A DNA stretch of 64,000 nucleotides from Elusimicrobiota bacterium (GTDB lineage Bacteria; Elusimicrobiota; Elusimicrobia; UBA1565; JACRDR01), in contig JACQBA010000015.1 in the NCBI GenBank assembly GCA_016194745.1, positions 124,236-188,235 of the forward strand, in the 5' to 3' direction. Position numbers and translations under genes: made by a program. This document shows, piece by piece, positions 1 to 8,119 of this stretch. The notes below the pieces were generated by a model that was not told where the DNA came from, made no database searches, and saw nothing but the letters and a program-made list of their open reading frames with translations. The first letter of the stretch is position 1. Every line of letters begins with the position of its first letter.

Positions 1-386
1 TTCTCCTGCGGATCCGCGTCGATGCGGGCCGCGATCTCGTGGAACAACCGCCGTCCTTTGACGTCCGGCGGCGCCTGGGTCCAAGCGAGATTTCGGCATC
101 CGTCCGACGGATGGTCCCGGAAGGCGGGATCGCGCCTCAAGCGCAGGCTCATTTCGCGGACCTTGTCGGGCGCCATGCTGTAGACGGTAAATCCCGTTTC
201 CTCGGGCGCCATCGCCACCGTCTGGGGACCGCTCCAGACCGATTCGACCATCGTCATGTCGGACATGGGACCGGATAATCCGAGCCCCTCCTTTCCGCGC
301 GCGCCGCGGAAGCAGAGGAAGAGTCCGGCCGCGAGGATCGTGAGGAGGAGGCAGGCCGCGGCAGCGGACAGGGGAAGACGGGTCAT
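1..386 (-). CDS. Membrane-anchored or secreted protein, partial (3' end outside window)
   Basis: The reading frame opens with ATG at 384-386 on the minus strand and stays open for 128 codons to the window edge, so the C-terminus is missing. Residues 4-26 are a hydrophobic helix (start MTRLPLSAAAACLLLTILAA), either a signal anchor or a signal peptide. The visible remainder is hydrophilic and contains a segment MAPDKVREMSLRLRRD; I do not recognise a family. TACGCT lies 7 bases before the ATG, which fits the leaderless promoter pattern seen throughout the window. The next gene on the same strand ends only 45 bases upstream, but this one seems to have its own promoter. Confidence 0.65.
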   Translation of the reverse strand, partial: MTRLPLSAAAACLLLTILAAGLFLCFRGARGKEGLGLSGPMSDMTMVESVWSGPQTVAMAPEETGFTVYSMAPDKVREMSLRLRRDPAFRDHPSDGCRNLAWTQAPPDVKGRRLFHEIAARIDADPQE

Positions 387-430
387 CACGCAGAGCGTAC
401 CAGGACTCGGGCCGCGGCGCCAGGTGCGGG

Positions 431-1459
431 CTATTCGGATTTCGCGTGCCGGAAGGAAAGCGACTTGTCTCCGTACTCCGAGGCGACGAAGGGAGAACGG
501 GTCACGATCTGGCCGATGCGCGCGGGCGCCTGGCCGGGACCGGCCGAGGCGCTTACTTCGTAGACGGCGGTGCCCGGCTTGACCGCGGCGAGGTCCTCGC
601 GAAAGTCCCTCGTGGAGGAGAGCGATATTCCGTCCTGGTGCGTGGGCTGGAGGAAGACTTGGTACGGGGCCGAGGGACGCGAGACCGCGCTTCCGTCCAC
701 CGAGACGCTCGCCAGGCCCGCGACGCTCTGTTCCGTGCCCCCCTTGCGGCCGAAGGCCTTCTCGTAGAGAGTCTGCAGGGTCCGCGCGATGGCGTTGTCG
801 GACGGCGGCAGCACGTTGGACATCGGCCGGAGGAACACGTTCGTCGATTCGCCTTGGCCGCTCATGCTGTGCATGGCGAGCATGGTCTGGGAAGGCTTGC
901 CGTCCACGTAGAACTTGAACCCTACGCCCGGCACGTTGCCCACGACGCTCGGCGGCCCCTCGTAGGAGAAGCGCATGACGCCGGCACCACCCTTGAACAG
1001 CCCGGTGTAGGGGCTGCTCTTGTCCGGGACGAATTCGAACATGGCGACGGTGCCGAAGGTGTGCATGAGCTTGTGGCGCGGCGGGCGCTCATCGCTCGCG
1101 CTCGTGAAAGCGGCGGCGACGTCGTGCTTGGCCGCGGCGGCCATCCCCTCGAGGCCGAGCAGAAGGCCGTCGGAGAGCTTCGGCAGTTCGCGGTAGGCCG
1201 AGGGGACGATCTTGCCGTAGAAGGTGGACTCGAGCTTGGCGCGGGCGCTGTCGGGCTTGGCTTGGGTCTCGAGGAGTCCCCCGCCCTCGCCGCGCCGCGC
1301 GCGGAAGGCGTTCATCTCGTCGACGACCTTCACGCAGGGCGCAGCGGCTCCGTCGCGCAGACCGTCGGCGCCGCGGCAGGTCGCGGCCGAACCACCGGCG
1401 GCGAGTGCGCTGCGCGCGAGCGCGGCGACGGCGAATGCGGCGAGCATGCCCCCCTGCAT
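431..1459 (-). CDS. Secreted catalase-like superfamily protein
   Basis: This 342-residue protein begins with a signal peptide ending near ARSALAAGG. The core resembles the catalase fold. HKLMHTFGTVAMFEF matches the catalase region around the distal histidine (usually VVHARGxxAxGxFE), SPYTGLFKGGAGVMRFS matches the RFS segment, and GVGFKFYVDGK matches the GFAVKFYT segment. True catalases run to about 480-750 residues with a proximal tyrosine motif RxFxY, which I cannot find, so activity may be altered (a peroxidase- or allene-oxide-synthase-like variant) or lost. I chose the ATG at 1459 because TACAGT (1467-1472) ends 7 bases before it. A GTG at 1468 is possible but would overlap this -10 box. 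Family placement is by eye from motifs. Confidence 0.55.
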   Translation of the reverse strand: MQGGMLAAFAVAALARSALAAGGSAATCRGADGLRDGAAAPCVKVVDEMNAFRARRGEGGGLLETQAKPDSARAKLESTFYGKIVPSAYRELPKLSDGLLLGLEGMAAAAKHDVAAAFTSASDERPPRHKLMHTFGTVAMFEFVPDKSSPYTGLFKGGAGVMRFSYEGPPSVVGNVPGVGFKFYVDGKPSQTMLAMHSMSGQGESTNVFLRPMSNVLPPSDNAIARTLQTLYEKAFGRKGGTEQSVAGLASVSVDGSAVSRPSAPYQVFLQPTHQDGISLSSTRDFREDLAAVKPGTAVYEVSASAGPGQAPARIGQIVTRSPFVASEYGDKSLSFRHAKSE

Positions 1460-1572
1460 CGCCCTCACTGTAGCAGGCGCGGTCGGACCGCCTCAGGAGA
1501 GAAAGGCCCAGCGTCGCGAAGGCATTGGGCCCAGCTGTTCTTGCCCCGGATGGGAGCGTCCTCAAGAAAGAG

Positions 1573-1604
1573 TCGCGGCTCCCGCCGTTGGTCGGGAGCC
1601 GCGA
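1573..1604 (-). terminator. Rho-independent-type hairpin after the DUF2147-like gene
   Basis: Perfect 10-bp stem CGCGGCTCCC/GGGAGCCGCG with an 11-base loop. It lies about 20 bases past the stop codon of the minus-strand gene 1624-2055 and is followed on that strand by a T-rich stretch. Confidence 0.7.
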
Positions 1605-1623
1605 AATATGGAACGCGACGTTG

Positions 1624-2055
1624 TCAGTCGACTTTGGTGTATACCTTGTGGTCGCAGAGCCCGTAACAGCCTTGCAGGTACAGCGTACGGCCCTCGACGT
1701 AGGCGTAGCCGTCGTACCATTCGTTCTCGATCGAGGCCTTCTTGGAGTTGGCCTTGACCACCTGGCCGCCGGACCAGCCGTACTCCTTGCCCGCGAGCGC
1801 GCCCGAGCTCGTTAGTCCCGGCTTGAACTTCATCCCGCGCATGATGGACGCGCCGGGAGAGCGCAGGTCCTTATGGACCGCGTCCGGGTTGACCAGCTGC
1901 TCGAGGGTGCCGGAGTAGACGTCCCCGTTCTTGGCGATGCGGATCACGTTTCCGTTCTCCGCCTTCCACATCCCGAGGATTGCGTTCGCGTCGACGGCCG
2001 CCGACGCGGTCTGCGCGGCCAGGACGACCGCGGCAAGTAGCGACAACTTCTTCAT
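1624..2055 (-). CDS. DUF2147-like secreted protein
   Basis: This 143-residue exported protein has a signal peptide (MKKLSLLAAVVLAAQTASA). The mature part follows the DUF2147 pattern: ILGMWKAENGNVIRIAKNGD at the start, a central GASIMRGMKF segment, then YGWSGGQV, and a C-terminal YVEGRTLYLQGCYGLCDHKVY strand pair. The family is usually a small periplasmic beta-barrel-like protein of unknown function. The start is fixed by an AAAGGAGG box 6 bases upstream of the ATG at 2055; an upstream in-frame ATG would overlap that box. A strong hairpin follows the stop, so it is probably transcribed alone. Confidence 0.75.
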   Translation of the reverse strand: MKKLSLLAAVVLAAQTASAAVDANAILGMWKAENGNVIRIAKNGDVYSGTLEQLVNPDAVHKDLRSPGASIMRGMKFKPGLTSSGALAGKEYGWSGGQVVKANSKKASIENEWYDGYAYVEGRTLYLQGCYGLCDHKVYTKVD

Positions 2056-2210
2056 GGGCTGCCTCCTTTGCTGCATTCGTGAAGGTGGGGGCAGCCCTCC
2101 TGCCGCTTCGATGGGATCGAAGCTCCTTCGCTGGGATTAGGATAGACGAAGCGCGCGCGCCGGGAAAGGAACCTTCGGCCCGTCCGGGAGCGGGTCTTTC
2201 GGCCCGCCGG

Positions 2211-2603
2211 CTAGCGGTCCATCACCATGAAAACGAGCGCGTTGCTCGTGCCTTCGGCCGTCGTCACGGTGACCTTGTATTCGCCCTGCCCCAAGCGCAT
2301 GGGAGGCACTTCCCCGCCGCTCGGGACTTCCGTGGGAGCGTAGAATTCGATCTCGGTGCCGCCCTTGGACGCAATAGACTCGAGCTTGACCGGCCCGAAG
2401 CGGACGACGTTTCCAAGCGGCTGAAATCCCGTGCCGATGATCTTGACCTTTTGGATCATGCCCATCGCGGAGATGCCCGCGGAGGGCTGGAGCTTCACGA
2501 GGATGGGCCCTTTCTTGGCCTTCGCCTTTTCCTTCGGCTTGGCCCACGCGGCCGGCTGACAGCTCAGGAGCGTGGCGGCGACGATCGCGAGGACGGGGCG
2601 CAT
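2211..2603 (-). CDS. Secreted IPT/TIG-domain protein, second of a tandem pair
   Basis: This 130-residue protein has a signal peptide (residues 1-21), a short Lys/Ala-rich linker and one Ig-like IPT/TIG domain. The motif VKIIGTGFQPLGNVVRFG is the usual opening of such domains, and the end TSNALVFMVMDR is the last strand. It is a clear paralogue of the gene just upstream (2608-3006): same length, same lysine-rich linker, same C-terminal NALVFMVM. The start codon lies 4 bases after the stop of that gene, so the two are co-transcribed and arose by tandem duplication. IPT domains mediate binding at the cell surface; no ligand can be proposed. Confidence 0.8.
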   Translation of the reverse strand: MRPVLAIVAATLLSCQPAAWAKPKEKAKAKKGPILVKLQPSAGISAMGMIQKVKIIGTGFQPLGNVVRFGPVKLESIASKGGTEIEFYAPTEVPSGGEVPPMRLGQGEYKVTVTTAEGTSNALVFMVMDR

Positions 2604-2607
2604 GCAG

Positions 2608-3006
2608 TCAGCGCGCCATGACCATGAAGACGAGGGTATTGCTGATGCCGGCGTCGGTCTTCACGGTCACAGTGTACTTCGCGTCCGCGAGAGGCAGGGG
2701 CGCGTCCGCGGCCTCGTCCGGCATCTTCGCGGGGATCTCGAAGACGATCTCGGTCCCGTTGTTGCGCGAGGACAGGATCGGCAGCGTCATGGCGCCGAAG
2801 GTCACAATGTTGCCGTCCTTGGCGAAATTCTTGCCGACGATCTTGACCCGCAGCGCCTTCCCGACGCCGGCGAGCCCGGCGGGCGGATCGAGGCGGGTGA
2901 GGACGGGAGGCCCGCCGGCGGCCGCCTTCGGTTTGGGCTTGGCGGAGGCGAGCGGCGCCAGCAGGAGGAGCGCGGCGATCGCCGCGACAGCGTGTCGGGT
3001 CGTCAT
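2608..3006 (-). CDS. Secreted IPT/TIG-domain protein, first of a tandem pair
   Basis: This 132-residue exported protein has a signal peptide (to about residue 22), a KPKPKAAAGG linker and one IPT/TIG domain whose core is LRVKIVGKNFAKDGNIVTFG. It is paralogous to 2211-2603, which follows it by 4 bases. The start is the ATG at 3006 because a perfect TATAAT lies exactly 6 bases upstream, predicting a leaderless transcript. The frame also continues open upstream through the preceding gene, but that extension is arginine-rich shadow sequence. Confidence 0.82.
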   Translation of the reverse strand: MTTRHAVAAIAALLLLAPLASAKPKPKAAAGGPPVLTRLDPPAGLAGVGKALRVKIVGKNFAKDGNIVTFGAMTLPILSSRNNGTEIVFEIPAKMPDEAADAPLPLADAKYTVTVKTDAGISNTLVFMVMAR

Positions 3007-3012
3007 GCGCGG

Positions 3013-3018
3013 ATTATA
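3013..3018 (-). promoter_or_regulatory. -10 box TATAAT for the IPT gene pair
   Basis: TATAAT on the minus strand ends 6 bases before the ATG at 3006 and starts a few bases after the stop codon of the upstream gene, so the pair has its own promoter. No good -35 is visible, since that stretch is coding. Confidence 0.6.
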
Positions 3019-3020
3019 TC

Positions 3021-3488
3021 TCATTGCCGCGGCACGAGCGCGTTGACGACGTCCGATATGAAGGCGATGAAGCGCTGCGGGATCTCGCGGTGGCGGCGCT
3101 CGTCCGCCGCCCGCGCCCCGAGGAACACGGCGGAGACGTCGAGCGCCATCCGGATCCAGACTATGGGGTACAGGAACGTGACGATCGTTGACGGCCGTGT
3201 CAACACGTCGAGGGCCAAGAGCGAGGCCCACGCGCCGACGGCGGCGCCTTTCGGGTTGGACTGGAGGAGCAGGCAATAGACGAAGGCCGCGGCGAAAAAG
3301 CGGGCGAAGCTTCCGGCGAGGCCGACGAGATAGAGCAGCGGCTGCGCGAGACTGCCGACGATCTGCGCGAGGAACGTGACGACGGAGCCGAGCGCTTGGC
3401 CGCAAAGACTGCCGGCCAAATACCCCGCGAGGAACACGACGACGAGGCGGATCCCCCACCGGGCCCAGTCGCGCTGGTTCTCGTTCAT
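3021..3488 (-). CDS. Small integral membrane protein of unknown function
   Basis: This 155-residue protein has a charged N-terminus (MNENQRDWARWGIR) and three to four hydrophobic helices: about residues 15-45 (containing GYLAGSLCGQ), 50-80 and 95-125. It ends in a charged tail (ERRHREIPQRFIAFISDVV) that may lie in the cytoplasm. I do not recognise the family. The ATG at 3488 is preferred to a TTG twelve codons upstream because TATCCT (3496-3501) ends 7 bases before it. The IPT pair follows closely but has its own promoter. Confidence 0.65.
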   Translation of the reverse strand: MNENQRDWARWGIRLVVVFLAGYLAGSLCGQALGSVVTFLAQIVGSLAQPLLYLVGLAGSFARFFAAAFVYCLLLQSNPKGAAVGAWASLLALDVLTRPSTIVTFLYPIVWIRMALDVSAVFLGARAADERRHREIPQRFIAFISDVVNALVPRQ

Positions 3489-3585
3489 CCCGGCTAGGAT
3501 AGCTCGGTTTGCGGCGTTCGGCAAGGCGTGCCCCGCAGGCGACGAACCTCGTGCTTTTCGACGGAACTGGCACTATACTGGAGCC

Positions 3586-4632
3586 GTGGCATCTCGCGCG
3601 GCGCTCCTGCTCGGACTACTGGTTCTAGGCGGGTCGCCCCTCGGCGCTGCCCCGAGGCGGCTGACGATCCAATCCAGCGTCGACGGCGGGCCGTGGCAGA
3701 GCGTCGACGCGCTGAGTCCGCTCGCCGGGCGGTCGGTGCGCCTGCGCGTCGACGCGCCGGACGGGGCGAAGATCCGATGGTTCCAGATCCTCCCGGACCT
3801 CGATACGATGTACAACAACGCGAACTTCCCCTGGGATCCGGATCCCTACAAGTGGAAGGGCTTCGCCAAGATTCATTACGACCGGGAGGAGTTGGACCGC
3901 TTCTCCGGACAGCGGGAGATCGAGCTGTTTGCGGGAAAGCGCGGCGAGCGCGCGACGTGGACGCGGGTCTACCAGAGCAAGACCGTCCGCTCCAAGTACT
4001 TCCACGCGGACGTCGGCAGCTTCTGGTTCCAAGCGGAGGTCGAGGTTCAGGGGACGAGGATGAGCTCGCCCGGGCTAAAGGACTCCGATCAATACGGGCT
4101 GTCGCCGAAGGTCTTGCGCGTATCGGTCCGAGACGGCGAGGGATACCTAGGGTACCTGACGTCGTTTTTCAACGTGCCCGCGCTGTTCGGCTCGGTGCCC
4201 CGCCAAAACAATCTCTACCTCGGCGCGGACTGCGCGGACGTCCTGGTCGCGGCACAGGGGAAGTGGTCCGGGCGCGAAACCAAGCGGGATTACAACGTCG
4301 CCGCGTTGGTCAAGGAATTGCCGCCGGTCGCCGAGTTCGAGATGAAAGATGGACGCCCGGATCGCGCGGTGGCGTGGAAAACCGCGATCAAGCCCGGCGA
4401 CTGGATCGCCGTCCGCTACGCCGGCCAGCGCATGTACCAGCACATCGGCGCCCTCTACCGAGACGCCGACGGCGACGGCGTGCTAGGACCCGAGGACATC
4501 GTCCTGCATGCCGGCCCGATGCCTCTCGCCTTCGACCGCCTGGCCGAAAAGGGGTTCGACGGCCACGTCGTCATACTGCGCCCGCCCACGCAAAAGGCAT
4601 GGGCGGAGCGCCATGCGGCGAAGCCGCAATAA
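3586..4632 (+). CDS. Secreted NlpC/P60-like protein
   Basis: This 348-residue protein has a signal peptide (VASRAALLLGLLVLGGSPLG). The N-terminal half (to about residue 170) is beta-rich with an opening DGGPWQSVDA strand, like an Ig-type domain. The C-terminal half holds a possible cysteine-peptidase triad: NLYLGADCADVLVAA resembles the DCSGFV nucleophile turn of NlpC/P60, GDWIAVRY the strand before the active histidine, and QHIGALYRDADGDG and VLHAGP the histidine strands. The DADGDGVLGPED stretch looks like a calcium-binding loop. The assignment is by motif only. The GTG at 3586 is chosen because TATACT (3574-3579) ends 6 bases before it; the frame is open upstream but lacks a signal peptide there. 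Confidence 0.55.
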   Translation: MASRAALLLGLLVLGGSPLGAAPRRLTIQSSVDGGPWQSVDALSPLAGRSVRLRVDAPDGAKIRWFQILPDLDTMYNNANFPWDPDPYKWKGFAKIHYDREELDRFSGQREIELFAGKRGERATWTRVYQSKTVRSKYFHADVGSFWFQAEVEVQGTRMSSPGLKDSDQYGLSPKVLRVSVRDGEGYLGYLTSFFNVPALFGSVPRQNNLYLGADCADVLVAAQGKWSGRETKRDYNVAALVKELPPVAEFEMKDGRPDRAVAWKTAIKPGDWIAVRYAGQRMYQHIGALYRDADGDGVLGPEDIVLHAGPMPLAFDRLAEKGFDGHVVILRPPTQKAWAERHAAKPQ

Positions 4633-4644
4633 GCCCGTCGTCCG

Positions 4645-4920
4645 TTATTTTAGCTGGCCGGAGTAGCTGCACTTGATGGAGAATTTCTCCACCACCGCGT
4701 CCGGGTAGGTGCGGCGCGGGTCTTCGCCGCGCGACACGGGGCGTCGCCAAGGCTTGTCGCTTGCGATCGTGGCGTCGAGATATATCTCGATCGACTCGCG
4801 AAGGCCGCGTTTGGCCTTGGCGGGAGTCGCTCCATCGGCATAGACATCGACGTCCGGGCAATGGGCCGTAAAACCCTTTGCCTGAGTCAACAGCACACCG
4901 GCTAATTGGATTTTCTGCAT
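4645..4920 (-). CDS. HicB-like antitoxin-fold protein without a partner
   Basis: This 91-residue protein has the HicB partial RNase-H fold signature: GFTAHCPDVDVYADGATPAKA, then LRESIEIYLDA. HicB proteins neutralise HicA mRNA interferases, usually from an adjacent gene, and often carry a C-terminal DNA-binding domain. Here the C-terminus is short and has no obvious helix-turn-helix, and no hicA lies next to it. The only HicA-like gene in the window is 27 kb away at 31999-32187. It converges with the NlpC/P60-like gene, with 12 bases between the two stops. The upstream region is AT-rich, unlike its neighbours. Confidence 0.7.
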   Translation of the reverse strand: MQKIQLAGVLLTQAKGFTAHCPDVDVYADGATPAKAKRGLRESIEIYLDATIASDKPWRRPVSRGEDPRRTYPDAVVEKFSIKCSYSGQLK

Positions 4921-5162
4921 GGCGGTAACAAAACGATAACAGATATTCCCAAAAAATCAATACCTAAATTTGAACGATTTTTGACACCCAAAGTTGAGAC
5001 TGTTTGAGCCTGAATGCCCCCACTGGGCGCTCGCGGCGTCACCCGGTCGGACCGAGCTCCATCTTCAACGGCATCCGGCTGCTTTCGGGATCGGGCTATC
5101 TCGTCGAAAATTAATATAATCGATTTCTCGCTCAGAGAAAATTTCTAATGGAGAAAAAGCCC

Positions 5163-6701
5163 ATGTCCACGACAGCGACGACTCCCCCCACTCCGTCCGC
5201 TCCTCCCGCGCCCAACGCCGCGGTGCAAGCGTTCCTGTCCGGCGGACCCAAAAAGCTCTACATCGGCGGGAAATGGGCCGACTCGCAGAAAGGAAAGACG
5301 TTCAAGGCGATGAACCCGGCGACGGGGCAGGCGCTGGCCGAAGTCCAGGAAGCCGACGCGGCGGATGTGGACGCAGCCGTCAAAGCCGCCCGCGAGGCTT
5401 TCGATAAAGGGCCTTGGCCCAAGATGAACCCCGGCGAGCGCGCGAAGATCCTCTGGAAGATCGCGGACTTGATCGAGAAGAATTTCGACGAGCTGGCCGA
5501 GCTCGAGACCTTGAACAACGGCAAACCGATCAACGAGGCGCGGCGCGGCGACCTGCCCCTCGTCATCGAGAACTTCCGCTACTGGGCGGGCTGGCCGACC
5601 AAGATCATGGGCGAGACGTACCCGACGACGACGCCCTACGCGCCCAAGCTCAAGGCGTTCGCGTACACGGTGAAGGAGCCGGTCGGCGTCGTCGCGGCCA
5701 TCATCCCGTGGAACTTTCCCCTCCAGATGGCGGCGTGGAAGATCGCGCCGGCGCTCGCGTGCGGCTGCGTGGTCATCCTTAAGCCCGCCGAGCAGACACC
5801 GCTGTCGGCGCTCAGGCTCGCGCAGATCATCGAGGAAGCGGGCGTCCCCCCCGGCGTGTTCCAAGTGGTCAACGGCGCGGCCGATACGGGGCGCGCGCTC
5901 GTCAAGCACGCGGGCGTCGACAAGGTCTCCTTCACCGGCTCGACCGAGGTGGGCAAGGAGATCATCAAAGACAGCATCGGAAATTTGAAGCGCGTCTCCT
6001 TGGAACTCGGCGGCAAGTCCCCTCAGATCATCTTCGCGGACGCGGACTTGGACGTCGCCATGAAGAGCGCGTACATGGGCATCTTCTACAACCAGGGCCA
6101 GCTCTGCTGCGCGGGCTCGCGCATCTTCGTCGAGAAGCCGGCGTATGAAGAGCTCGCCGCCAAGATCGCCGACCGCGCCAAGAAAGTGAAGCTCGGTCCC
6201 GGGATCGATCCGAAGACGCAAATGGGGCCGCTCGTCTCCGAGGAGCAGCTCGCGCGCGTGCAGAAATACGTCGAGATCGGCAAGTCCGAAGGCGCCAAGC
6301 TCATGGCCGGCGGCGACCGCCCCGCGGGCGACCTCGGCAAGGGCTACTTCATGAACCCGACCGTGTTCACGGACGTCAAAGACACGATGCGCATCGCCCA
6401 AGAGGAGATCTTCGGCCCCGTCGCCGCGCTTATGCCCTTCGAGTCGATGGACGAGGTCGTCTCACGCTCCAATGCCTCCCAGTACGGCCTCGCGGCCGGT
6501 GTGTGGACGAAGGACGTCAAGAAAGCTTTCCGCGCGGCCGAGGCGCTCCGCTGCGGCATGGTCTGGATCAACACCTTCAACCTGGCCGACGTCACGATGC
6601 CTTGGGGCGGAGTCAAATCCTCCGGCTGGGGCCGCGAGACGGGGCATGAGGCCATCCGGCTTTACACCGAAGTGAAGACGGTCTGGGTCGACCTCAACTA
6701 A
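5163..6701 (+). CDS. NAD(P)-dependent aldehyde dehydrogenase
   Basis: This 512-residue cytoplasmic enzyme oxidises aldehydes to carboxylic acids. All ALDH hallmarks are present: WNFPLQMAAWKIAPAL, the Rossmann glycine motif FTGSTEVGKEI, the general base in LELGGKSPQIIF, the catalytic cysteine in NQGQLCCAGSRIFVE, and EIFGPVAALMPF. It resembles the betaine/phenylacetaldehyde/retinal dehydrogenase branch (EC 1.2.1.3 type), but the substrate cannot be read from sequence. The first 35 residues are Thr/Pro/Ala-rich. The ATG at 5163 is preferred because GGAGAAA lies about 8 bases upstream; an in-frame ATG at 5148 would begin MEKKPM. A TATAAT at 5115-5120 supplies a promoter with a normal leader. A 56-codon membrane protein gene follows directly. 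Confidence 0.95.
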   Translation: MSTTATTPPTPSAPPAPNAAVQAFLSGGPKKLYIGGKWADSQKGKTFKAMNPATGQALAEVQEADAADVDAAVKAAREAFDKGPWPKMNPGERAKILWKIADLIEKNFDELAELETLNNGKPINEARRGDLPLVIENFRYWAGWPTKIMGETYPTTTPYAPKLKAFAYTVKEPVGVVAAIIPWNFPLQMAAWKIAPALACGCVVILKPAEQTPLSALRLAQIIEEAGVPPGVFQVVNGAADTGRALVKHAGVDKVSFTGSTEVGKEIIKDSIGNLKRVSLELGGKSPQIIFADADLDVAMKSAYMGIFYNQGQLCCAGSRIFVEKPAYEELAAKIADRAKKVKLGPGIDPKTQMGPLVSEEQLARVQKYVEIGKSEGAKLMAGGDRPAGDLGKGYFMNPTVFTDVKDTMRIAQEEIFGPVAALMPFESMDEVVSRSNASQYGLAAGVWTKDVKKAFRAAEALRCGMVWINTFNLADVTMPWGGVKSSGWGRETGHEAIRLYTEVKTVWVDLN

Positions 6702-6872
6702 GTGACGTCAACGCCGTTGTGGGTTTGGGGGCTCGCGACGCTCCTGTTCGGCGTCTTCCTTGCCTCCTGCATCAACCCCGTGCTCGCGAACATCGGACTC
6801 GGGACGATGGGGCTCGGCGCGCTGCTTCTGATCGCGGCGGGTGTCGGCCGTTTGCGACGGCGCGGCTCGTAA
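6702..6872 (+). CDS. 56-residue two-helix membrane protein
   Basis: The GTG start directly follows the TAA stop of the aldehyde dehydrogenase gene, so the two are translationally linked. The product has two hydrophobic helices, about residues 6-25 (LWVWGLATLLFGVFLASC) and 30-48 (IGLGTMGLGALLLIAAGVG), and ends with RLRRRGS, predicting both termini in the cytoplasm. No family is recognised. It ends 3 bases before the stop of the convergent gene at 6876. Confidence 0.5.
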   Translation: MTSTPLWVWGLATLLFGVFLASCINPVLANIGLGTMGLGALLLIAAGVGRLRRRGS

Positions 6873-6875
6873 CGC

Positions 6876-7481
6876 CTAGCGCCCGAAGACGCGCTCGGAG
6901 AGACCGCCCAGGAAGTCCTGAACCTGCAGCTGTGTCCGACCGATTCTTGTCGCTTGCAGCGCTTGGCGCTCCGCGAAGGCCGTTTCAGATCGTTCCAGCG
7001 CCGCCTTCATCTGAATGGTGTTCAACTTGCGAAAATCCTCCGGCGCGACCTTGATCAGCGCGAGCTTCGAGACGTGCTCCGGCGAGGCGAGATAGGTCTC
7101 GGACAGATCGGCGCGGCCGAGCGCCTCGAGCATGCCGCGCCAGGAGATGCGGCGGAACGTCTCCGCCGGGACCCCAACCCGCTCCAGGCGCTCGAGGTGG
7201 GCCGTCGTCGCGGCGTAGCGGTCGATCAAGTCGGTCCGGCGCGCGGCCTCGAGCCTTGCGTCGAAAGGGAGGGCGTTGAACGATTCCAGCGAATCGAAAT
7301 AGCCGCGCTCCCGCCCGAAGGCGAGGAGCTTCTCGCTCTTGGCGGGATCGCTCGTCCACGCCTGGACCATCCGGTGCTGTTGGTCCTCTTCGTAGCCGTG
7401 CGGCGTCGCCGACGCGGTCTGCGGACGCAAAGCCGCAAGCACCGCGGCCAAGGACAAAAGAAGTGCCCGATCGCGACCCAT
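6876..7481 (-). CDS. Secreted alpha-helical protein of unknown function
   Basis: This 201-residue protein has a signal peptide (MGRDRALLLSLAAVLAALRP, cleavage near ASATPHG). The rest is charged and helical with no cysteine, for example SEKLLAFGRERGYFDSLES and LNTIQMKAALERSETAFAER. A GGGAGGGG box 3-4 bases before the ATG supports the start, and TACGCT lies about 25 bases upstream. I recognise no family. It converges with the tiny membrane protein gene at 6702. Confidence 0.65.
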   Translation of the reverse strand: MGRDRALLLSLAAVLAALRPQTASATPHGYEEDQQHRMVQAWTSDPAKSEKLLAFGRERGYFDSLESFNALPFDARLEAARRTDLIDRYAATTAHLERLERVGVPAETFRRISWRGMLEALGRADLSETYLASPEHVSKLALIKVAPEDFRKLNTIQMKAALERSETAFAERQALQATRIGRTQLQVQDFLGGLSERVFGR

Positions 7482-7554
7482 GATCCCCTCCCGAGGCTGC
7501 TCCCAGCGTAGCCGGGACGCTTGGAAGGCGTCAGGTGCGATCGGGCCATCGGGA

Positions 7555-7576
7555 CTGGGCCTTTTGGTCGGCCCAG
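7555..7576. repeat. CTGGGCC/GGCCCAG palindrome
   Basis: Perfect 7-bp inverted repeat with an 8-base loop, lying 17 bases past the stop of the minus-strand gene 7593-7982. There is no T-tract on either side. It belongs to a loose family of GGGCCC-type intergenic palindromes in this window. Confidence 0.55.
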
Positions 7577-7592
7577 CCCCGTCTAGGCGGAA

Positions 7593-7982
7593 TTACTCGG
7601 TCCAGCAGGTGATGGAGTAGCGCCAGCCGTCGGGCGTGATGAAGACGTGGTCGGTCGTCAATCCGTCCTTGAGCGTGCCGCTGGCCAGAGACTCGAAGCC
7701 GCTCGCCGCGATGGATCGGTCCACGTAGATCCCGCCGTAGCGGAGAACCTTAATGTAGACCTTGAAGCCGGGCGACTTCTCGGGAAACTCGTTGGCGATT
7801 TCAAGCCACTTGTCCGTGATGGCCTCGGACGGGACTTCCCACTTCTTGATCGACACCTCCTGCGCCTCGGCGCCGTCGCCGGTCGCCTTCTTGAACTCGC
7901 ACGAGAACTTCGCCGCCGATGCCAAAGACGGAGCGAACGCGGCCAGCGCCAAAAGCGCCGAGAATTGAACCTTGTTCATCAT
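7593..7982 (-). CDS. Small secreted protein of unknown function
   Basis: This 129-residue protein has a signal peptide (MMNKVQFSALLALAAFAPSLASA). The mature part has two cysteines, one in FSCEFKKATG and one in the final SITCWTE, which could form a disulphide tying the ends together. The middle looks beta-rich (VYIKVLRYGGIYVDRSI, then DHVFITPDGWRYSI). A clean AGGAGG box lies about 6 bases upstream of the ATG. No family is recognised. Confidence 0.68.
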   Translation of the reverse strand: MMNKVQFSALLALAAFAPSLASAAKFSCEFKKATGDGAEAQEVSIKKWEVPSEAITDKWLEIANEFPEKSPGFKVYIKVLRYGGIYVDRSIAASGFESLASGTLKDGLTTDHVFITPDGWRYSITCWTE

Positions 7983-8119
7983 GATCTTCCTCCTGAGAAG
8001 AGCGCCTACGCGGCCATCCTAGCTTTCCGCGCGAGGAATCGTATGAAGCCTTGGACCCAATCGGCGTCGAGTCATTAGCACCCCGCGGATTCCCCCCAAG
8101 GACCTAGAAACTTGCCGGC

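Noticed and set aside
2608..3573. A 321-residue protein extending the IPT gene upstream
   Set aside because: The extra 189 residues overlap a membrane protein gene, are arginine/proline-rich, and would bypass the TATAAT and signal peptide at 3006.
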